In this document: one piece after another, positions 5,737-9,274 of the stretch
Layout: each line of letters starts with the position of its first letter
Numbering within the stretch: the first letter of the stretch is position 1
Program-made: the position numbers and the translations under genes
Source of the DNA: Puniceicoccales bacterium
GTDB taxonomy: Bacteria > Verrucomicrobiota > Verrucomicrobiia > Opitutales > LL51
Direction: 5' to 3'
NCBI GenBank assembly: GCA_031259665.1
Contig: JAIRLD010000003.1
Location: 1 to 9,274, forward strand
DNA: 9,274 nucleotides
Notes under the pieces: generated by a model
Told to the model about the DNA's origin: nothing
The model's input: the letters and a program-made list of their open reading frames with translations, nothing else
Databases searched by the model: none

Positions 5737-7326
5737 TCAAAAAAATAAACGGATCCATTGCCTCAATCGTTTCCAAATTCCTTGCTCATCGCTTCTGCAG
5801 AAATAGTTTTCACAGTAATGTTGCGCCGCATTTTTTATGAAATCTTTTATTTCATTTGTAAACAATGGGCCACTGTATATGCCAATAGCGTCATAACGCC
5901 CATCATCGCTTTTCCTGACCACTAAGCTTCCGCTAAATCCGCATCCAGCCAAAGGCGCAGCATAAAGAGACTTTGTTGCTCTAAATTGCTCCAAATGTCT
6001 GCTACCTTCGTTGATTTTCTCTGTTGTTTTTAATTTCAATTCATCCTTTTTTTCTTTCGCTGTTTTTAACCATTGTTTTGCAAGGTCACGATACGCCCCT
6101 GCAAGCATTCTATTCCCTTCACGCAAAGCGGCGTCCATTTTTTGCAAGCAATCAGTTGCCATCCTCATACATACCTCGTAAAATTGAATAAGCAAATCTT
6201 CCAACTTACCCCACCGTTCAATCGATGACAATAAAAATTCTGTGCTGCTACGCGAATATTCCGCACAATTACATCCCTTCATATTTTGAAAAACCCCTTG
6301 TCCATTTAAATCCAATCCATTTAAAGTGATTACCTTTTTTATACCAAATCCAAAAAGAGATCGCTTTTGCATCTCGGAAAAGCATAAAAACAGATCCTTA
6401 GATATTAATGGCTTTAATCCTGTTATTCCATAGCCGATAACTACAGGACGTTTATCCACGGGAAGCGCCTCTGCCGAAGACCCTTCTAAACGAATATGAA
6501 AAGAGTGGTTTTCATCCATTATTTCAACTTCCTGGATAGTATTGAGTTCGTTCAACCCGATTCCAGGAACAATCTTGCCTTCAAGTTTTACCGGTTTTCT
6601 CAATATACATACAGCCACATCGTAACAATTTGTTCCCTCCTCATTGTCAGTTAAAATGTATATATCGGTAATAGGGATATTATCCCAACCTCCCCTCCGA
6701 CGTTCCACCTCGATACTAAAAGTGACATCGTTTTTACCGAGCGCAAACCATCTTTCCCTAAAAAAACATCTACTATCAACCCGTTTAAAATGCCTTAATT
6801 TCTGCGAATGGATCGATATAACTTGGTCGCCTCCATTTTCAGGCGAAAATAATTCCTCAATATTATTATTTTTGTCATAAAAGAATCTAAAATTTGGCAA
6901 TATGGCGTGCGCACAGGTCAAAAGGACTCTTCCCTCTAATCCCGGTTTATCCACATTGATTAAGGTACCTGTACCTACATATGATTGGAATTGGCCACTA
7001 TCTTTATTATGCACATTTTGACCAACGCAAACAACATTTTGCGCAAACGACGCCAATTCGCCATTCCAAGCGCGATCGATATCCTCTTGTTTGTAACAAG
7101 CTTCAGGAATAATACCTTTCGAGTGAAAAAACTCTTTGGCTTCTCTTTTTTGCCTTTCAGAACTACTTCTACTATTTAAAACTCCAAAGGCATTGATGAT
7201 TTGCTTCGCTTCCAACTGCAAAGCATCTCTATCCGAAGAAGCCGTAACTATTGTCTCATTATAACCTATACCCAGTAATAAACCCACACCGAGTATTCTC
7301 AATTTTATTAATTTATTTTGCAACAC
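5737..7326 (-). CDS. Secreted trypsin-like serine protease with helical insertion (protease 3)
   Basis: This 529-residue paralog of protease 2 shares nearly the same start (MLQN-LLLGIG, cleavage near VTA-SS), the segment EDIDRAWNGE and the order of motifs. The triad is His140 in LLTCAHAI, Asp236 in YDVAVCIL and Ser465 in GFSGSLVV. GYGITG (298-303) and GCNC (351-354) are also kept. The insertion between GCNC and the serine is about 90 residues longer than in protease 1. It is lysine-, glutamate- and leucine-rich, probably a helical hairpin or coiled coil, without the 16-residue repeats of protease 2. Similarity to protease 2 stops near residue 505. The last 20 or so residues (DEQGIWKRLRQWIRLFF) are unrelated to ELPTVPVKME and are read from sequence of other origin. 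It is probably exported and its substrate is unknown. All catalytic residues are present, so it is likely functional. Confidence 0.86.
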   Translation of the reverse strand: MLQNKLIKLRILGVGLLLGIGYNETIVTASSDRDALQLEAKQIINAFGVLNSRSSSERQKREAKEFFHSKGIIPEACYKQEDIDRAWNGELASFAQNVVCVGQNVHNKDSGQFQSYVGTGTLINVDKPGLEGRVLLTCAHAILPNFRFFYDKNNNIEELFSPENGGDQVISIHSQKLRHFKRVDSRCFFRERWFALGKNDVTFSIEVERRRGGWDNIPITDIYILTDNEEGTNCYDVAVCILRKPVKLEGKIVPGIGLNELNTIQEVEIMDENHSFHIRLEGSSAEALPVDKRPVVIGYGITGLKPLISKDLFLCFSEMQKRSLFGFGIKKVITLNGLDLNGQGVFQNMKGCNCAEYSRSSTEFLLSSIERWGKLEDLLIQFYEVCMRMATDCLQKMDAALREGNRMLAGAYRDLAKQWLKTAKEKKDELKLKTTEKINEGSRHLEQFRATKSLYAAPLAGCGFSGSLVVRKSDDGRYDAIGIYSGPLFTNEIKDFIKNAAQHYCENYFCRSDEQGIWKRLRQWIRLFF

Positions 7327-7333
7327 AATGATG

Positions 7334-7364
7334 ATTGTATTTTCGAGTTTTCAATTAATGTCAA
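7334..7364 (-). promoter_or_regulatory. Candidate promoter of protease 3
   Basis: On the - strand: TTGACA (7359-7364) and TACAAT (7334-7339), with a long 19-bp spacer. Transcription would begin at or next to the ATG at 7326. TTGACA is 33 bases from the start, as TTTACA is in protease 2. Confidence 0.35.
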
Positions 7365-7425
7365 GCTTTTTTGGGGAAGATTTTTGCGTTTAGACAAATT
7401 CCCTTAGCGATTAAGCTAATATTTA

Positions 7426-7635
7426 ATGACGACGATTGTGCTGCTTATTATTTTTTGCGGACCCTGCTTGGGAATTTTTTCTATTTCCCCCAGTTCAGGT
7501 GGATACCTTCCTTCAACATCTGCATCTTCGGATTGCATCCAAATACCTATTTCTCGGCAGCAATCATCTAGCCTATCAGGAAATTCCAACACGGGACCTA
7601 TTGCAAAAGAAGCAAATTGCTTTGAACTCCGATAA
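7426..7635 (+). CDS. Signal-peptide ORF, probable 5' part of a frameshifted secreted gene
   Basis: The 69-residue frame starts MTTIVLLIIFCGPCLG, a convincing signal peptide, and continues as a Ser/Gly/Asn-rich segment ending FELR with TAA at 7633-7635. TAATAT lies at 7417-7422, just before the ATG, and could be a -10 box. The overlapping +1 frame (7436-7981) looks unnatural at its start but protein-like after about 7620. The simplest reading is one gene broken by a frameshift between about 7600 and 7635. A short secreted peptide is the alternative. No family is recognised. Confidence 0.4.
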   Translation: MTTIVLLIIFCGPCLGIFSISPSSGGYLPSTSASSDCIQIPISRQQSSSLSGNSNTGPIAKEANCFELR

Positions 7636-7981
7636 GAAAAAGCATACGGTGAAGACAGAGATACGTATTAGAAGGAGAGGAAGGATAATTGGGGTACCCA
7701 AAAGAGTACCTGGATCCGTCTTTGCCCTCTTGAGGTCGCTAACGGATCGACTCACCGACGGAAATCCCCCCCCACGTTTACCGCCACCTGTTTTTAAAAT
7801 GTTTGCGAAAGTACTTGACACGGAGCTAATACCAAGACAGACTGCGGGTGGGTTAAGGCAAGGAGATGAGATTCCCGAAGGGACTAGAGTGTATGTGGAT
7901 TCTGGATATCAAGGAATAAACTATTACGACGTTTATGATAGGCGCGAGGGAAAAGGGCTACAAGCACGAAACACTCAATGA
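7436..7981 (+). CDS. Hypothetical protein, probably the 3' part of a frameshifted secreted gene
   Basis: This 181-residue frame is unrecognised. Residues 1 to about 60 are probably a shadow of the signal-peptide frame that starts at 7426. From about 7620 onward the protein becomes plausible: a very basic stretch (KTEIRIRRRGR), a proline-rich segment (NPPPRLPPPVF) and a C-terminal part with EGTRVYVDSGYQG and YYDVYDRREGKG. The proline segment is encoded by a run of eight C at 7766-7773, a possible slippage site. DSGYQG recalls a motif of some DDE transposases, but nothing else supports that. With the first frame, the product would be an exported basic protein of about 180 residues. Confidence 0.4.
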   Translation: MCCLLFFADPAWEFFLFPPVQVDTFLQHLHLRIASKYLFLGSNHLAYQEIPTRDLLQKKQIALNSDKKKHTVKTEIRIRRRGRIIGVPKRVPGSVFALLRSLTDRLTDGNPPPRLPPPVFKMFAKVLDTELIPRQTAGGLRQGDEIPEGTRVYVDSGYQGINYYDVYDRREGKGLQARNTQ

Positions 7982-7987
7982 AAAAAA

Positions 7988-8011
7988 GGAAAGAATATAA
8001 ATATTCCTTCC
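7988..8011. repeat. Inverted repeat after the 7436-7981 frame
   Basis: GGAAAGAATAT (7988-7998) pairs with ATATTCCTTCC (8001-8011) with one mismatch around a tiny loop. The left side is preceded by seven A (7981-7987), so the U tract of an intrinsic terminator would be on the - strand. For the + strand there is no T run. It could be a terminator that works leftward or a structure with another role. Confidence 0.35.
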
Positions 8012-8022
8012 GGGGAAAATAT

Positions 8023-8028
8023 TTGACA
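8023..8028 (+). promoter_or_regulatory. Candidate -35 box (TTGACA) for the acidic exported protein gene
   Basis: TTGACA ends 33 bases before the second in-frame ATG (8061), the same distance as in proteases 2 and 3. No clear -10 box is present; the region reads AATAATAATAATG. Confidence 0.25.
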
Positions 8029-8045
8029 TCATTTCAATAATAATA

Positions 8046-8711
8046 ATGCTTCCCTACAGGATGGGATATAAAAAATTACTAACGAATATCGTTTTAGGTG
8101 GGGTATGCTTGATTAGCTTGTCTTTTGCAAGGATGGCGCCTAAATTACCGAAAATGCTCAGTGACGGTAATGATGCAAATAACGATTTTCCAGAATTAAC
8201 AATCTTGGAAGGAGAACAATCGGAAACGTCTGACGACGACGATGATCCTGATAGAGATGAAACGCTTGACCCCGATTATGCCCCACTAAATACCAAGGAA
8301 AGGGCAATGCTTTTAAAAATAGAACTCCAAGAAAAAGATCACTCCCTAGCAAACCTAAGCTACGATGCCAGAACAATCCTAATTCCCGATGCAAGATTAA
8401 CACTTTTGGAAATGGAGCTCTACCCCGAAGAACCCCCTCCAACAACCTTAACCTTTGATGAAAGATTAACGCGTTTGGAAAGAAAACTTTTGAACAATTA
8501 TCCCCAAAGAGGCCTAGACGATTCCAGAATGCTACTTTCAGAAATGGGGATCCCATATGGGAACAATTTAGAACCTCTAAGTCTTGAGGGAAGAGCAGAC
8601 CTAACCCTCGAGGAAAGAATAACACTTTTAGAAATGGAGTGTGGACATGAACAATACTCCCAACTGGTCGTGAGAGATAGGATAGAATATGATCGGGATC
8701 ATTCTCTCTAA
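8046..8711 (+). CDS. Exported acidic protein with 14-residue leucine/arginine repeats
   Basis: No known family is recognised. The N-terminus (MGYKKLLTNIVLGGVCLISLSFA from ATG 8061) is a good signal peptide, so export is likely. ATG 8046 adds MLPYR, and 8061 may be the true start. An acidic linker follows (DDDDDPDRDE, residues 63-72). Five related units of about 14 residues come next, starting at 81, 112, 135, 156 and 186. Examples are LTFDERLTRLERKL and LTLEERITLLEMEC, consensus L-T-x-E/D-E-R-x-T-L-L-E-x-E-L, probably short amphipathic helices. The frame stops at TAA 8709-8711, but the ankyrin ORF resumes two codons later in the same frame. The two may be one gene split by a nonsense change. 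Confidence 0.75.
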   Translation: MLPYRMGYKKLLTNIVLGGVCLISLSFARMAPKLPKMLSDGNDANNDFPELTILEGEQSETSDDDDDPDRDETLDPDYAPLNTKERAMLLKIELQEKDHSLANLSYDARTILIPDARLTLLEMELYPEEPPPTTLTFDERLTRLERKLLNNYPQRGLDDSRMLLSEMGIPYGNNLEPLSLEGRADLTLEERITLLEMECGHEQYSQLVVRDRIEYDRDHSL

Positions 8712-8717
8712 AAGCAA

Positions 8718-9230
8718 ATGGTCGATAGTATGGAAACAATAGATGATGCATGGTGGACCATAAGAAAGCTGGTCACAATGGACGGCGTAGATGTAAATTT
8801 GAAATATCAATCAGATGAGTCGTTGTTACATAGGGCTGCCGGAAAACGTTGTGGCCTTGAAATCGTACGACTTTTACTGAATAATGGAGCGGACATAAAT
8901 ATACTGGATTCCTTCGGAGAAAACGCATTACACCATGCCTCAAGATTAGGAATGGTCCCAACAGTACAATTATTGGTCGAGCGTGGGATAGATATACACG
9001 CAAGAAATGGTAGCAACTGGAATGCATTACATATGGCAGCGCGTAGTAGTTTTCCATCCATCGATATAGTAAGATCATTGATTGCCGCAGGAGTCGATCC
9101 CAATGCAAGAGATGACAATGGCAAAACACCATTAGATCTGGCTATCGCAAAAAGAGAAAGAACATTCGACGAAGAAGAGAAAAAGGTATACGAAGCAATT
9201 ATCGACGAATTGCAATCATATGCCATGTGA
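8718..9230 (+). CDS. Ankyrin-repeat protein
   Basis: The 170-residue product has three clear ankyrin repeats at about 33-65 (LLHRAAGKRCGLEIVRLLLN), 66-98 (ALHHASRLGMVPTVQLLVER) and 100-133 (ALHMAARSS...IVRSLIAAG). A capping repeat follows (NGKTPLDLAIAKRE, 134-166), and a degenerate first unit may cover residues 8-32. Ankyrin repeats bind protein partners and are common in effectors of host-associated bacteria. This ORF has no signal peptide of its own. It starts 6 bases after the stop of the preceding exported protein and is in the same frame, so it may be the C-terminal half of a 394-residue secreted protein. No Shine-Dalgarno sequence precedes ATG 8718; translation on its own would rely on reinitiation. 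The 44 bases after the stop show nothing definite. Confidence 0.85.
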   Translation: MVDSMETIDDAWWTIRKLVTMDGVDVNLKYQSDESLLHRAAGKRCGLEIVRLLLNNGADINILDSFGENALHHASRLGMVPTVQLLVERGIDIHARNGSNWNALHMAARSSFPSIDIVRSLIAAGVDPNARDDNGKTPLDLAIAKRERTFDEEEKKVYEAIIDELQSYAM

Positions 9231-9274
9231 ATTAATAAAAATTTTAAAACTTACCTACTATGTACCTGGAATTT

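Noticed and set aside
7876..7930. DSGYQG motif suggesting a DDE transposase remnant
   Set aside because: Only this short motif matches. The downstream basic region and the final Glu motif of such transposases are absent, and no inverted repeats were seen nearby.
8158..8751. 197-codon - strand ORF opposite the acidic repeat protein
   Set aside because: It mirrors the repeats of the + strand gene (LLFPRGLGLLF-type units) and has an unnatural composition. The + strand frame has a signal peptide and joins the ankyrin frame.

Overview
The window looks like a bacterial chromosome segment in which two conserved housekeeping genes, ispG (MEP isoprenoid pathway) and lpxD (lipid A synthesis), are interleaved with a family of lineage-specific secreted proteins. 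The genome is moderately AT-rich and Gram-negative (lpxD). Exported proteases and an ankyrin protein sit in it, and no start codon has an obvious Shine-Dalgarno sequence. This suggests a host-associated bacterium. The TSHL and GYVGAGPGR segments of IspG and the style of LpxD fit the PVC group (Verrucomicrobiota or Chlamydiota) or Bacteroidetes-like lineages, but this placement is a guess from memory of the families and not a computed result.

Layout. Positions 1-240 hold no intact gene, only short open stretches, one of which ends 4 bases before the ispG ATG. ispG runs on the + strand to 1326. It converges on a secreted trypsin-like protease gene (protease 1, - strand, 1388-2530). A 143-bp AT-rich divergent promoter region then leads to lpxD (+, 2674-3723). 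Converging on lpxD with a 5-bp gap is protease 2 (-, 3729-5438). A scrambled junction follows (5439-5736) that contains a protease promoter, a vestigial protease C-terminus, an 81-bp copy of the lpxD 3' end with an alternative ending, and the remnant of a following gene. Protease 3 (-, 5737-7326) is a close paralog of protease 2. The last 1.85 kb on the + strand holds a probably frameshifted secreted protein (7426-7981), an acidic exported protein with a 14-residue repeat (8046-8711), and an ankyrin-repeat ORF (8718-9230). The last two are in the same frame, separated only by one stop codon and two sense codons.

How it fits together. All three proteases have an N-terminal signal peptide, a His-Asp-Ser triad in trypsin-like order (TC-x-H, D-x-A/C-V/I, G-x-F-S-G-S or GFSGS) and a GYG-x-TG motif like the GWG-x-T of chymotrypsin-fold enzymes. 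Proteases 2 and 3 carry an extra charged helical insertion of about 125 and 90 residues just before the active-site serine; protease 1 lacks it. The repeated lpxD end, the leftover ELPT... protease tail at 5532-5558 and the different 3' ends of the cassettes show that the array grew by repeated duplication or insertion next to lpxD. Together with the exported repeat/ankyrin protein, the block reads as a fast-evolving set of secreted factors, possibly acting on a host or competitor, lodged beside conserved genes. That role is inference.
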